A stretch of DNA of 64,000 bases. Origin: Sinonovacula constricta. Lineage: Eukaryota > Mollusca > Bivalvia > Cardiida > Solecurtidae. Shown here piece by piece: positions 44,275 to 56,370 of the stretch. The stretch spans positions 60,053,450-60,117,449 of the forward strand of contig CM017561.1 in the NCBI GenBank assembly GCA_007844125.1, in the 5' to 3' direction. The stretch's first letter is position 1, and the number at the start of each line of letters is the position of its first letter. Below the pieces are notes generated by a model. It was not told the origin of the DNA and did no database searches. It saw only the letters and a program-made list of their open reading frames with translations. The position numbers and the translations under genes were made by a program.

Positions 44275-44587
44275 TGTACTTTCTGTGATTAAACATTTGG
44301 TTTTCGATAAAAGCTTCAGTTATTAGATATTCAACAAGTAAAAAATATCACTTTTGCCATCTTAGTAACACGTCGTAAAACGAACGCATCCTATAGCCAG
44401 ACCAACTAAACTTTTCTACACATTTTGGGTAAACGATCGCATGGATGCTCGTAGTGTGTATCTGGGATTTGAAAGTATCTTTAGACATAAAAGCAAAGTT
44501 ATTTATGCAAGCTTCAAATGCGACGATGAAAATGAAACAAATTAAAGAAATATGGGAGTAGAAAAAAAAGTAATTAAAAAGTTATGG

Positions 44588-44840
44588 GGTGCGTTTCATC
44601 ATAAATCTTTCGAGGATAGATTGAAAAACGTTCTTAAATTTCGGTCTTATGATAACTCCTTAGTGCGTTTCAACAAACTGTCGTCAGTGCGATTGGTAGC
44701 AAATCGATCAAAAACACTCTTAAGATTTAAGCGCGATTTTGCTCTAAAAGCGACTTCCGAAATATAAATGAAACGCTCTTAAGAAAGAAAACCATTCTTA
44801 AGGGATAAAAACGATCTTAAGATTTATGATGAAACGCACC
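44588..44840. mobile_element. MITE-3, single copy
   Basis: 253 bases with 22-base inverted ends that match exactly; the first 20 bases of the left end are GGTGCGTTTCATCATAAATC. The interior contains repeated 'cttaag' phrases in both orientations. The 71-codon frame inside it is not a gene. Confidence 0.85.
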
Positions 44841-45657
44841 TGTCGTTATTACTTGAAAGCTAAAATATCTAGAAAAAAAACATACACGAATAATGTATAC
44901 TCATGTAAAGAACTCTGATATACATGCTTTCATGTAGTCCTAGCTACCAACTAAGGTAAGTACGAACATCATAAGTTCCAATAAGCAGCCCTACTAAACA
45001 CGTAAGAACTTTCATGTATATTTGGGTTTTGAAACTGTAATAAATTTAGTATAAAATATAAAAAGACATAAACCAAATCTCCAGTTGTTTGCACAGAAAA
45101 CGCCCAAACTGGAACGCTGCTGGAAGAAGTAAGGACCCGTTTCATAGTTCTGTAACTCCGTAAAAGTTACTCACATCCCGCCCCCAATCACCTCCCCTGT
45201 TTAGTGAATATTCAATGCACTCGAAACACCTCCGCTGTTTCTATGAAATAAACATTGTGACATCGTGGGTCGAAAGTAATCCCCTATATAGCCGCAATCT
45301 TTTGCAATATAATGTTTGAAATGTTAAATGGATAATTAGATAAATAATTGCATAAAATAGCAAAAATCCAGGACTATACGCGGAACAAGAAACGCACCGA
45401 AAAAGGAAAAAGAAGTAGGATTTTAGAAGTCGATGACCAGGTCTTTGAGATTAACGTAAATAGTGTTCTAAGTAAAAGAAGATACAAGGAAAACGAATGG
45501 ACGAAAACACATGTTACCTAACCTTGACAAAGTGCCTATACATAGACCATATCCAATACGTACATTTCATAGTGATTTACACAATACAATCAAACGTAGA
45601 CTCTTAATATTCAAGTTATTTTAAAATGATGTATTTCAAATTGTTATTTTTAATTTG

Positions 45658-45735
<78 letters not shown>

Positions 45736-45985
45736 TATTACTGTTATTATTATTATTTGCTTCGCTATAAACAGTTTTCTTGTATTTCCTTGTAAAGATG
45801 TTGAATCTGATTGCAAGGCATATATCATTAACTACACTGAAGGATCTTGGATAGAAACGCAGTAGATGGCAACGTCATACTGCAATGTACAATTCAGGGC
45901 TTACTGAAATAACGGTCTTGCGTGCAACGCGTGTTACTTAAACAGACATTGACAATCAGTGACGCATATTGCAAAATTGAAAGTT
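44841..45985. other. Intron sequence with TTA microsatellite
   Basis: Part of the 6.6 kb intron after the 43126 exon. No exon was recognised. Confidence 0.5.
45660..45755. repeat. TTA triplet repeat
   Basis: More than 20 TTA/ATT units, nearly perfect to about 45725, then interrupted. Confidence 0.96.
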
Positions 45986-45989
45986 CTAT

Positions 45990-46513
45990 AGATAGATTCC
46001 ATGTGATATAACAGGCACTGATAAGACACTTTAAGGTAGCCATCTTCGAAGGCAGACGCTAATTCTGGCCGAAATCTGGAAATAAGTGCTGTATTATACT
46101 CATCACTGTGTTTTTATTTTTCAGTCTATTAAACTGAATTTTATAACAAATTAAATAGTTTTTCTGAAGTATTTTAAATATCAAAACTATATTTTGATAG
46201 TTTCAAAGGTAAACAAAATACAACCAAAAAAGTTACACTATTCATTCTGTTTAAGAATAAGCCAATAATTTTATTTATTTCTGTGTATTAATTCTTTTGT
46301 GCATTGATCAATTATAAAAAATACTGCATTCTAAAAATACGAATTTCTAAGAGGTTTCTAATGGTGTACAGCTATTAATTTTTTTACCACAAATGGAGAA
46401 ATTACAAGAAAATAAAATTTACGCTTCTATTCAATTCTGAAAATCCCTGAATCACCATTAAAGATGGCTGCCAAAATAGGGGATCTTCACTGATGTGGGA
46501 ACTATCTATTGTG
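45990..46513. mobile_element. MITE-2 copy 1
   Basis: Has the inverted pair GGTAGCCATCTTCG and AAAGATGGCTGCC. Homology with 56371-56880 extends slightly beyond the pair, to 'cactgataagaca' on the left and 'gggaactatctatt' on the right. The interior has no coding capacity. Confidence 0.82.
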
Positions 46514-46559
46514 TTTGTCATCGTAGTCGTCATCAAAATAATCTATAAAATCATCAGTA

Positions 46560-46660
46560 TCAGCATCATTGTTTATCATTACGATGATGAAGATGGTGAT
46601 GATAAAGATGACGATGAGGATGATAATGACGACGACAACGACGATGACGATGAAGTTTAT
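46560..46660. repeat. GAT/GAC-rich triplet tract
   Basis: Degenerate ATGATG and GACGAC runs. The Asp-rich frame over it is compositional. Confidence 0.75.
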
Positions 46661-46689
46661 CTAACGTTTATTTTATTGCAGTAAGTTTT

Positions 46690-47970
46690 ATTGCAATAAG
46701 CGTCGATGTCAACGCAATAACGGGTGTAGAGCAATTTTCTCTTACTTTATTTAAGTATTTAAGTGAAACAGTTTTATATTGTTTACTTAATACAAAATCT
46801 AACTGGCTCCAAAATTAGGCTAGATAAGTGTCAAAAATGCGGGGAAAATACACAGTATTTGGTTTAGTCTAAAAAAAACTATTTCCATATTTCTAAAAGC
46901 AAACACAATCTTAGCTAGAAGTTTCAAGAAACCAGAATATCGTATTGGCTTTGATGGATATTTTATGCAATTAATAACCAATTACAAAGTTCGTGTGCCA
47001 CGCTAATTAGTGTCAGGGATGCGTATTTAATGCGATTGTATTCTCTAATTAAGCTTCTTATATAGTAGTGGACACATGTTTGCTATATTAGCGATGCCGT
47101 GACCAAGATTTTATATCACGGCTCCTTTCCATAAAACTGGAAATAGTCCAGCAGAAAATATTACTTTTATTAATTAAAACTTTAATTAAATTAATTTAAA
47201 GGTTTTCGAGAAGGTTTATAACCATTATTTAATACGCATTAAATTGTCAATATATTAAGTCATTATTCGATGCTATAATTAAAATAAGCCAAATTAGCAA
47301 ATAAACATTTAACGAGTTATTTGCTGCTGTGTAACTTGTTTTGATTTTTGTTAATGGTTCGTTAAGAGAATCTTGTAAAATATTATTTATACCAAAATTA
47401 ACTAAATCTGTTCTTTACATGTGTTATTTACTTTTCTCAGTACAGAAAGTCACGAGCAAAGAACACACCAAGTACTGGTTTTAGCAAGGAATAGGACAGT
47501 CGTGAGGGCTTCATAGAAGTTGAAGGAACTTGATTCCCAATAAACAATAAAACAGTTAGGTTTTAACAAAACAAAAAATCGACCATTTCCGTATTATGCT
47601 GTTTTCTGTCTTGTTCTCCTATAACTGATGGATCTGTGCGTTTGATAAATCAGAAACCCAGTTCCATTTGTCGTTTCGTTTTTTACTTCTATCCTTTATC
47701 GTGTACAGTGAAAGGATTGAACACTCGGTAACTGTTAAAAAGGGTAATGAAAAGATGATTAATTCAACTGTGTCATTCCTTGGTCGTTGTACGGTTCTAT
47801 GGTAATATACTCCGCACCCGTGCCCTGGGATTAGATGCCTTCGAGATACAAACGTCAGTGGTATTAAAGCGGCATAGACACAGTCGGTTTTGTTTACAGT
47901 TTCATTCATTTTTTTCTTGCACATCCGAAACCATGTTAAGGTTTTTGCGTTTTTTTGTTTGTTTTTAAAA
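46690..47970. other. Intron sequence
   Basis: No exon or repeat family recognised. The minus-strand frame 47619-47987 starts inside a SINE and has no domain. Confidence 0.5.
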
Positions 47971-47971
47971 T

Positions 47972-48165
47972 ACATCGCATCGGCCAATTATGACAATTAT
48001 AGCGACGTCCATATATTTTGGTGGAGGCAGACACCAGGCAAAGTCTAGGAAGAACCACCGGCGGACCGCGGGTCATTTGGAAGACCTTCCCATATTAAGC
48101 CCTTTGCCCAAAACGGGACTCGAACCCACACGATAAAAGGATAAGTAGTAAGAGGAGTTAAAAGT
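47972..48165 (-). mobile_element. SINE-C copy, reverse
   Basis: Minus-strand B box GGTTCGAGTCCCG, then a body with 'cttaatatgggaaggtcttc', 'ggacgtcgctataattgtc' and 'ggccgatgcgatgta', and an A-rich tail. It is the best preserved SINE-C copy. Confidence 0.75.
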
Positions 48166-49050
48166 CGGAAGAATGGATAATGGATCAACATATCACACCA
48201 TAATGACTTGTGTATATGAACATCCCCCTTAGGTAACTTAGTTGTGTAATTGTTAGGTTGTGACAACAGCGTTGCAACGTTTTTCAAGCCAATTTGGCCG
48301 TCATATAACTAATCTATTCAGACTTTGTCCAAATTGCGCCTGCGCCAATACACGTCAAGAGTATATTGCAGTCATACACTGTTAAGAGATTCCTCCGAAA
48401 GAATAACATTTTGTTAATAAATAGTCATTTACTCACAATCATGGTCATATTGGCAGCGTATAGTCAGAAAAGGCCAAGGAAATACTCAAGAAATATGCCT
48501 GGGTAAAACTACCGGCGGTGACAACATGGTAAAAATAATTAAAATAAATATAAAATCGGAAAGTCGTTCTAACTGCATCATTTTACCGCGTCAGGACGGA
48601 TAAGGTATCCGGACTGCTTTAAGCTTCGTAAGACAAACGCATCATCGGAGCAACGACCGATATGGCAGCTAGAAATAAATGTGTAAATAAGGATTAACCG
48701 ATACACGTGTACTATATGAACAAAGATAATAACTGAAAACAGAAGGTATTGCGTAATTCAATTTAAGCATTTGCGTTTTAAGAATAATTTTTAAAAATAC
48801 TATTTTAAATACATTATATATATATATTTAAAACATTATTATCTGCCGTCGAGTTGGAATTTTTAGCATCAAGGACATCGGAATTAGCTGTACAAATTTA
48901 ACGTTACGCTTTTATTCTTATAACATTCTTATTCTTATTGTATCATCAACAGCAGCATTTTTCTCGTGTTCTCATATCTTAATAATTCTGATCTGAAGTA
49001 AACTCCGTCCCGTACTAGCCATAACATCCATATTATTTATATTACATTAA

Positions 49051-49496
49051 CGGTGGTATCCGAAAGTTTGGACCAAAGATTTTGGAAGGTCCTGCCAAAT
49101 GCTGTTAATTGATGCTCTAGGTCTCTGTAAATAGAGAAGAGTAACTCCCCAGTCGTCATTGAAGACAGGACGTTCCTATCTAAGCCACACTGCATAGATA
49201 TTTTAACCTGAGAAAACAACGTGACAACTTACTTTTTTTAAATTAGGTTATATCGACATCCGGGTTGCTTTTACGTTGATATCTAGTTTAGCAGAGATCA
49301 CTATCTTGCTTAATTATAGATCTGAAAAGAATGAACATTTAGATAATTTTCACAGTTTTCCAGTGTAACAAATTAGCTAGTGTTAAAATTCGTCTTAGAC
49401 TTATGTAATACTGTATGCAGAAAATATTCCTAATTTTCCCCAAAACAGTACAAAAATATTGTTAAATGCATTCGATATATACAAATTTTCGGATAC
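49051..49496 (-). mobile_element. MITE-1 copy, reverse, full length
   Basis: TTAA at 49046-49049, then CGGTGGTATCCGAAAGTTTG. The right end is TTTCGGATACCACCT, followed by TGAA (mutated TTAA). Confidence 0.85.
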
Positions 49497-49499
49497 CAC

Positions 49500-49939
49500 C
49501 TTGAACCGTACTTCACCATCTTACAAGCATACACTTGAAGGTGTGTCGCGCACAGTAAAAGTGCAACTCTCAAGTCGATGTCATTTTCAGAGTTATATTT
49601 GAGGGCATTTAATTTTTTTGCGGGGGCATGTGCCGATTCCAGCGATAATTCTTGTTTGTTTGTTATTTATTTCTACCATCATGATGCTTGTCCTCGTATT
49701 GACCTCTAGCTACTACTTATCAAAGTAGGCGAAACTCCATCTGCAGAACCATTGGCGTACGCTGGCCAGATGGAAGACATCTTTATATTTAATACTGTGC
49801 AGCAACCAGGACTCAAAGCTTCGTGTAATAGGGATGTCGTGTTATAAATCGGCGACTCTCGTCGCTAGGCAAAGGGCTGTGCAATATTTGATTACAATAA
49901 TTCTCTCCCTGTTATTGACGACACTTCATTTGCTTCCAG
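49500..49939. other. Intron 3' part before the transmembrane exon
   Basis: Contains the pyrimidine-rich acceptor region (CACTTCATTTGCTTCCAG). The upstream ATG-containing frame from about 49834 is intronic read-through, not a start. Confidence 0.55.
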
Positions 49940-50141
49940 AAAGTCGACTACAACAAGTCGAATCCATGTGCAGGAACCACACCGTCGATATATCAACGAC
50001 AACAACAACGCCATCAGTCGACACTTCGTCGGGAAGCCCCAATGGCGGCATGATTGTTGGCTTCATCGTCGCCGGCATGGTAATCACCCTCATCATCATT
50101 GCAATTGTCGTTGTGTTCCGGCGGCGGCAACGAGCGATAAT
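49940..50141 (+). CDS. Transmembrane exon of the chitin-binding receptor
   Basis: A 202-nt exon, phase 1 in (fits 43353) and phase 2 out. It encodes a Ser/Thr-rich stalk (HTVDISTTTTTPSVDTSSGS, likely O-glycosylated), a clear membrane helix (MIVGFIVAGMVITLIIIAIV and three more hydrophobic residues), and a basic stop-transfer cluster RRRQR. The topology is therefore type I: chitin-binding modules outside, tail inside. The acceptor is GCTTCCAG/AA and the donor is ATAAT/GTGAGT. Joining to 50927 restores Ile-Ile-Ala-Arg. The plus-strand frame is supported by the phase agreement at both ends. Confidence 0.78.
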
Positions 50142-50247
50142 GTGAGTAACCATGCTAACTTGATTTTTCCGCCATTGCAAAACGATGATGGGACGTGAAA
50201 CAAATACAGACAATTTCTACATATTTCATATTTTTCTTATCATTTAA

Positions 50248-50719
50248 ATGTGGTATCCGACAGTTTGCCTTTATCTAATAAATGTAACAATATCTGATCC
50301 CTATTAGGGGTATTTGTACATAGTTTCTGCAGAAAAAAATCTTTTTTTAGTTTAAGCTTTTGCGATTTTCAACAGTATCTCAGTTTTAGCGCAGGTAAAC
50401 TCATTGGGCAGCACTTAAATCTTCATATTTTTCAAGTCTATAAATAAGAACAAATGGGATTCCTGCTAAAAATAGCCATTGACGTCAAAGCGGATGGCGT
50501 CGATGAGCTTAAACATAAGTGATCACGTGGTTTTCTTAGTTAAAATATAGCTAACTGTGCAGCGTGACTCAGATGGGAAATACATGTTTGAAAGGACGAT
50601 TGTGAAGTAATGGTTCACTTTTCAGACAGGTGAAAGACACCAATAAACAGCATTTTGCAAGAATTGTTCAGGTAACAATGGTTTATTACAATGTTCAGTG
50701 AAAATATTTTTGGTTCACC
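50248..50719 (+). mobile_element. MITE-1 copy in the receptor intron
   Basis: TTAA at 50244-50247 and 50720-50723. The left end is ATGTGGTATCCGACAGTTTG. The right terminal repeat is largely deleted (TTGGTTCACC). Confidence 0.85.
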
Positions 50720-50926
50720 TTAAAGGCATGAATGATATTGTGTACATCATATCTATACATAGCTTAATGTACATTTTAATATTCATAGGGTGACTAATAG
50801 GCCATTTTGGCCGGGTGTTGTTTGTATTGTCTGCACTTATTTACCATTTCGGCGTTTAGGATGTAACCTGTTTGGGGATTGTTGCTTTTTTATATATGTG
50901 AATAAACCTTTAAATTTCTTTTTCAG

Positions 50927-51026
50927 AGCAAGAAAAAACACGAATAAAACTACCGCTCAAAACCCAGAATATTTCGAAGGTGGGATTGAAAGTGACCCTT
51001 ATGCTATTATCAACGACAGTTTTATG
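50927..51026 (+). CDS. Cytoplasmic-tail exon 1 of the receptor
   Basis: A 100-nt exon, phase 2 in and phase 0 out, between TTTCTTTTTCAG and the donor TTATG/GTAGGA. It encodes a hydrophilic segment with two tyrosines in signalling-type contexts: QNPEYFEGG (an NPxY-like endocytic or PTB site) and SDPYAIINDSF (YxxI). The mixture of acidic residues around both tyrosines fits kinase substrates. That the tail is phosphorylated is an inference. Confidence 0.72.
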
Positions 51027-51362
51027 GTAGGACATGTTTCTTTTATAAACATTGTTCTTGAAAGTTTAAGTTAATTTGCGCATGTATGTGTTTGCGGGGT
51101 AGCGAGACAATGTGAGAGACAATGAACAAGACAGGAAATGGGTAAGGTTTCGGTATAAATAAACAAATTAAATTTCCATCAAATAAAAAGCATTCTACAA
51201 TAAAAAAAAACTGTTATTTTTCTAGTCATAATCACGATAATGTACTAATGGCGATGTGTTATCAACAATATATGTTGTACTGAATGACTGAAATTGCAGT
51301 TGCCATCTTTGTACAACTAAGAAAACGGACCAATGACATCCATAACTCTCTTCCACTTAAAG

Positions 51363-51713
51363 CATTCAGCTATGAACAGATTCTCACAAATCTATTCCAG
51401 TCGGACCCCACCTACCGAGGTAATGCCGGGTCCCGAACCCTCGACTCAATCTCCACCACTTCCTACCACCCTCCAGTCCAACGTAGATCCACCGTCTGCC
51501 GTCTATGACAACAGCAAGGGCGTCGTTAGGCACCTGCCAGTCTCACCACAAGCGTTATACACCGCGAGCCTAACTCACAAAACGGAAACCAATCCTTATG
51601 ACAGGCTAGTTTCTGATAACGGTCTTGTGACGTCAGACGTACATACTGGTGACATCAATGCCAATCTGTCGGACAGTCCGGTTAATGGAACGGCGGGAAA
51701 TACGATAAAGTGA
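51363..51713 (+). CDS. Cytoplasmic-tail exon 2 and stop of the receptor
   Basis: Terminal coding exon of 116 residues. The acceptor is taken at CTCTTCCACTTAAAG, which gives the required phase 0; nearby AGs at 51369, 51379 and 51400 would need other phases. The peptide is Pro/Ser/Thr-rich with a PPLP stretch and four tyrosines: QIYSSR, AVYDNS (YxN, the Grb2-SH2 type), ALYTAS and NPYDRL (YxxL). The stop TGA is at 51711-51713. The combined tail of about 155 residues has no enzymatic domain, so the protein would signal, if at all, through adaptors. Confidence 0.68.
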   Translation, partial: HSAMNRFSQIYSSRTPPTEVMPGPEPSTQSPPLPTTLQSNVDPPSAVYDNSKGVVRHLPVSPQALYTASLTHKTETNPYDRLVSDNGLVTSDVHTGDINANLSDSPVNGTAGNTIK

Positions 51714-54700
51714 ACAAACGACTCATTTGTGAAGATCGTGTTTGTTTCTTTTGCCAACGATTACAGAAGTGTTACGATTTTCATAAAAGAAATTCCAGTG
51801 AAGTTTGTGTTCATTGATAATGTCTAGATTTTGAAAAGACGTCCTTTAGAACGCAAGTCATAGATTGCGCTGCTATTTTGTCATATGTTGACATTTCGTT
51901 TTGGCTATCTGGGAGATGGAAATGGATTTTAACCCAATGGAACGAAATGAAATCAACAGTTTACTCGAGTGCGATTATAACGGCAGAGAATAAATGTTTG
52001 TGGGGCATTTGACTTGGCAAATATCTTGTGCATTTTTATGATAATTGCTTTGACGTTGAAAATGTTTTTTGAATGGAAGAAACGTGTAGAACGCGGCATA
52101 ATGTGGTTTAGTATTATAACATTATATTTACAGATGTGTAAACAGTTTTAGCCGTATATGATAAATTAGATTTGCATTTTAAAAATAACATGTAAGGAAA
52201 AACCTAGCATTTTTGCATGGGTTTTACAAAATAATTAAGTATTAATTTAATAGATTATTTTTGTGTAATTAGACAAATTTAGTGCAATTAAAGAGTGCTA
52301 TTTTCCTAATTTTCTGTCTACGAAGTTTTGTTGATAAAGTATTAAACCCAAGGCAATTATTAGCAAGCCATTCATAAAGGGAAACTACTCATGAAATGGT
52401 ACCGATGACATCTACGGTACGATTTGTCGAACATGACTAATGAGCCAAATGGAAATTATATGCAAATTATGTACAAGAACAGCATTGATGCAAAACATCA
52501 AAGTGCGTCAAATAAATGTTTAATGTTATGTAAAATTCGTCATATGAACATACGCCGCTCATTCGATATTTAAGAAATATTGAACGAATAACAATCTGAA
52601 AACCCTCGGACAGCACAGCTAACAGGTGAGAATAACCCTGTTTAATCCACGCGGTCCAAAGTTGCCAAAACGATACTTTATTATATACGTGGTAAGAAGT
52701 TTAAGTGCTACAAATCTGTTATACTCATTAACTACCCGCAACACCTCGGCCATTTCTATGAAACAGACTTGTCCGGATACTACCAATGTCCGGATACTAC
52801 CAAGGAGTAACATAATAATTACAACAACAACAACCCATCCCCAAATTTCTAACGCATTCCATAAAGGGCGTGGCGCTTCAGCGCGGACGCCAATAATATT
52901 GGCATTATGGGATCATCAGCAGATTTATTGAAAGAAGAAAGTATTTTTCTTGGATTTTTGGTTAAATATAAAAGTATTGTATCTCGTTTATAGCGCCTTT
53001 CCTATTAGACGTATGTATAATATGTGAACATGCAATTGCTCTCGTGATACACAGTTATCTCGCTCTATGGGGCTTTGTTTGTTCGATCGAGAATCGATAG
53101 TATGTTGGCTTTTATTTGGTGCAAGCATTGTCTGTCTCTCTTATGTAAGCGAGAGTAATGGCAAAAGTTTATGTATTTATTTTGTAATATTGTGTAACAA
53201 TATAAGGTATAAAAGTCCTTAGGATCCCTCGTTCGGATTGGAGGAATGGCATTGTCAAAACACGTGATTAACATTCTAATGTTACATGTATTTGATCGGT
53301 TGAAATATTAGAATTTCACATATTTTGTTGACACAGCAAAGCGGCCTGGACAACGTTCAGCGCTCGCATATGAATTTTGGAGACAATTAAATAAATGCTT
53401 TCGTTATGTGAGAGACGAGCTAATGAACGCCATCACAAGCATTCATGTAAAAAGCTGTGCTAATGTCATCAAGTATTCATTTTTCATTTTATGAAATTTC
53501 TTTTTTACGCTCAAAAGTAAAATTTAGCAACAAAAAAACAGCAACAACAACAACAACAACAAAAAAAAAAAAACACACAAAAACAACACGGCTGCGTGTG
53601 TACAGGCTGTAAAGGATCGGAAACTTTAGAACAACGGACGCTAATGAAACTAGAATTCACATCTAATATCTACAACATTTGAGAAAATGAGTGACCATAG
53701 TGGAGGCAAATTAACCATGGATATTTCATTTCGTAGCTTATTTACAAAATATGTTTCCGCTTTTAAATTGTTATAAATTGGCCGCAAATATGTTTGAATT
53801 AAACTTATTCAAAATCTTAAAATTTAAATTCATTTTGAAGGGAAAACTTAGTAATTCATATAAGATTTGTCACACACTAAATTGTACGTTAAAAACACAC
53901 CTGACATCTTACAATAGGATAATTTTTCGTTTTGTCGTCCGCCAACCACGCTTGTCACCCGTATGTGAGCCACTATATCTGTCAAATAAGAACGTCACAG
54001 TGGAAACACCATCTCATGAGAAAAACTTTACTAAAATTAATTCTACGAAAACTGCCAAAAGAAGGCGAGAACGGCTTCGCGGTAATTACGATATTACCCG
54101 ACATTAGTCGATATTTACCGATTTCATTTGGGTCCGTATTCTTTAATATCTCTCAAGTTTTCTTGCCTAAGACCGGCCTCATCTTCTATCTTTTGTCTCG
54201 CTTAAAATCCAATGCCAAAACTTTTAAAAATGTTTCTAAACATTTTTTGTAACATTTTTTCTTGTGTTTTTACTTTTTCTTCAAATTGCTATAGTAAGAG
54301 ACGTGACCGTTCAGTGTAGGCTATAGTTCACACATATATCCTGTATATTTTATTGTTATATTATGAACTTTGTATATATGAATGCAGATATGACGCCATA
54401 TTTATTCATGGACTCCATTTATCTTGCTATGCAGTGTTCAAGAAAATGTGTGAAGGTAATGTTATTAGTTTTTTTTAAACCAGATATTTTAATATTAAAT
54501 GAAGATAATGTTTTTGTAAAAGTCTTTAGTCGGCATTCAACAGTGTGTTAGTATTGTTCCTGTTAGTGGACGTGTATTGAATTGAAGCCATTAACTTTCT
54601 GTTTGTTGGTACGCGTTTAAATGTATTTTCTAGGTAGTATGCTGACAAAACTCATACAATTTTCTTAAAGATGTTTACTGCTTTATTCAAAATGTGCAGT

Positions 54701-55010
54701 TTTATTTAAAGCGGTTCGCTAAGTCGCATAAAAGCAACATACACATCATTTTTAAATCTTTTTATTTTGTAACAGATAAATGTATTTATGTTTATTTTTT
54801 TCTTCTTCTCTATATTAATCATCTACATACATTCATGAATATCTCTTAAATCATGGTATTAATTTTTCTAGAAATACCTTGAAGTTCCGTGTATTTCAAT
54901 ATTCCTACTCTCATGTTTGTCGCATACTGTGTTCATTCAACTGATGTTGATTGTTGAGTTTTAATTATTTCTTGTAAATATATGACTTAATAAAAGAGAG
55001 ATTACAACAA
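51714..55010 (+). other. Probable 3' UTR and downstream spacer
   Basis: No coding exon seen. Possible poly(A) signals (AATAAA) occur near 51988, 52509 and 53391, and a good one near 54990 (CTTAATAAAAGAGAG). The 3' end of the receptor transcript cannot be decided from sequence. A CAA-rich and poly(A) run at 53535-53575 may be a retro-insertion tail. Confidence 0.4.
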
Positions 55011-55959
55011 CCACCGTCTGCTTTTATTTTTTTTTTTTATTTTTTTGCTGCTTGCAAGTTTTCAATTTATAAATACATATTTTTACAAGAAATCCATACA
55101 AAGAGTATAATAAACCGTTAAAGTTAAAAACGACACGAGTAATTAAACTAACATACTTGGTTGAGCCTGTGTTTCAATACCCATACATCAATAAGTGGCT
55201 TTCCTTTACCGACAGAAGGCGGAAGTCGCCATTTTGATCAGTCCGTCGATGCCACTTGCATATATATCAGAGCAAAAACTATCACAAAAGCGAATTGTGT
55301 GTTAAAAAATGAACATCTGTAATAAGCGCATTTATATAAAATAATTAAGTAATAATTAAACTTCAATCTGAAATTTATGTTTTAAAGTCATATATAATAA
55401 GCCAATCCAATCCAACAAGATTCTCTGTCTTGATTTTTCCATCACCTTACCTTCAATGGTTAATGTATCTGGCGTATGGATTTGCACACGTTTCAAGCAT
55501 TTTGCTAACCATAAATAAAATAGATAGAAAGCTGTTCCCCTCAAAACTCCTACATTGTTGCTTAAAACAATAACTCGAGTTAGATAATATCAATTTCAAC
55601 TCATGTATTATATAATGAAAACCAAACAACGTTGTCCTCATTAAGCTGCAAGACTTCTTGCTTTAATTTGCTGGTCGTTCTTAAGTCCGCTTTAATGCCA
55701 CATTCCGTCGCTTCCCGGTAAATTGAAGTTTATAGTAATGTGACAGGGGCTATTCCGAGTGGTCAATACCGTGTTAGCAGCTGACAATTATTACTAATCA
55801 AGTGACAGCAAATGGTATTTAAATGTGACTTCCACGGAAAATTCATCTAGAAACAATGAAGAAGGCGTCACCAATTACCAACTACTTAAATCTACCCAAC
55901 ATGTTTGAAATAAGCTAGTGACGTTAAGGTTTCTATTTATAGATTGTTGCAATCACATA
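55011..55959. other. Spacer between convergent genes
   Basis: Begins with a T-rich run (55021-55045) that contains AATAAA on the minus strand, so both converging transcripts could end close together here. Nothing else recognised. Confidence 0.45.
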
Positions 55960-56309
55960 TCAAGAACGCGCTCCAATAAACGTCACGTGAGACTGGCCGG
56001 GTCGTGGTGACGCCAATTGCTTTGCATGAGGCGTCAGGTGATTTAACTTTTGACCCGGCAGTTTGTGTTCGTTACATTTGAGTGGTTCGGTTGAACCGTC
56101 CCGCGGTGTAACACATATTGTGATTGGTTGCGAAGAACTTGCACCAAGCAAATTACTGCTTGATCGCTGTTTTCTGGTCACTTTTCGCATCTTTTCGGTT
56201 TTCCAGACTACAGTAGCTGCAGAGTTATCGTTCGTAGGCACATGAGTTTCTGACGTCACAGTGTGCACTTGCTCCTCATGAAATAATTCGTCAACAGGAC
56301 TTCGAGAAA
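55960..56309 (-). CDS. Terminal exon of a minus-strand membrane protein (cytoplasmic tail)
   Basis: The acceptor TGTTACTTGCTTCAG at 56310 opens a phase-1 exon of 115 further residues, ending in TGA at 55960. It joins in frame with the transmembrane exon at 59457-59551, giving Phe across the junction. The tail begins SRSPVDELFHEEQ, is Ser/Thr/Lys-rich with a basic cluster (KMRKVTRKQR), and ends VTFIGARS. It has no tyrosine and no recognised domain. An ATG upstream in the same frame does not exist before the acceptor, which supports splicing. Confidence 0.62.
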
Positions 56310-56370
56310 CTGAAGCAAGTAACATTTATGTGTTCAAATATATACATTCCTCAATTGTCAAAGATATTAA

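Noticed and set aside
44552..44767. 71-codon basic frame
   Set aside because: It lies almost entirely within MITE-3.
47619..47987. 122-codon minus-strand frame
   Set aside because: It starts inside a SINE-C tail, has no domain and no splice or promoter support.
49834..50145. ORF starting upstream of the transmembrane exon
   Set aside because: The first part is intronic; the acceptor at 49939 gives the phase needed by the preceding and following exons.
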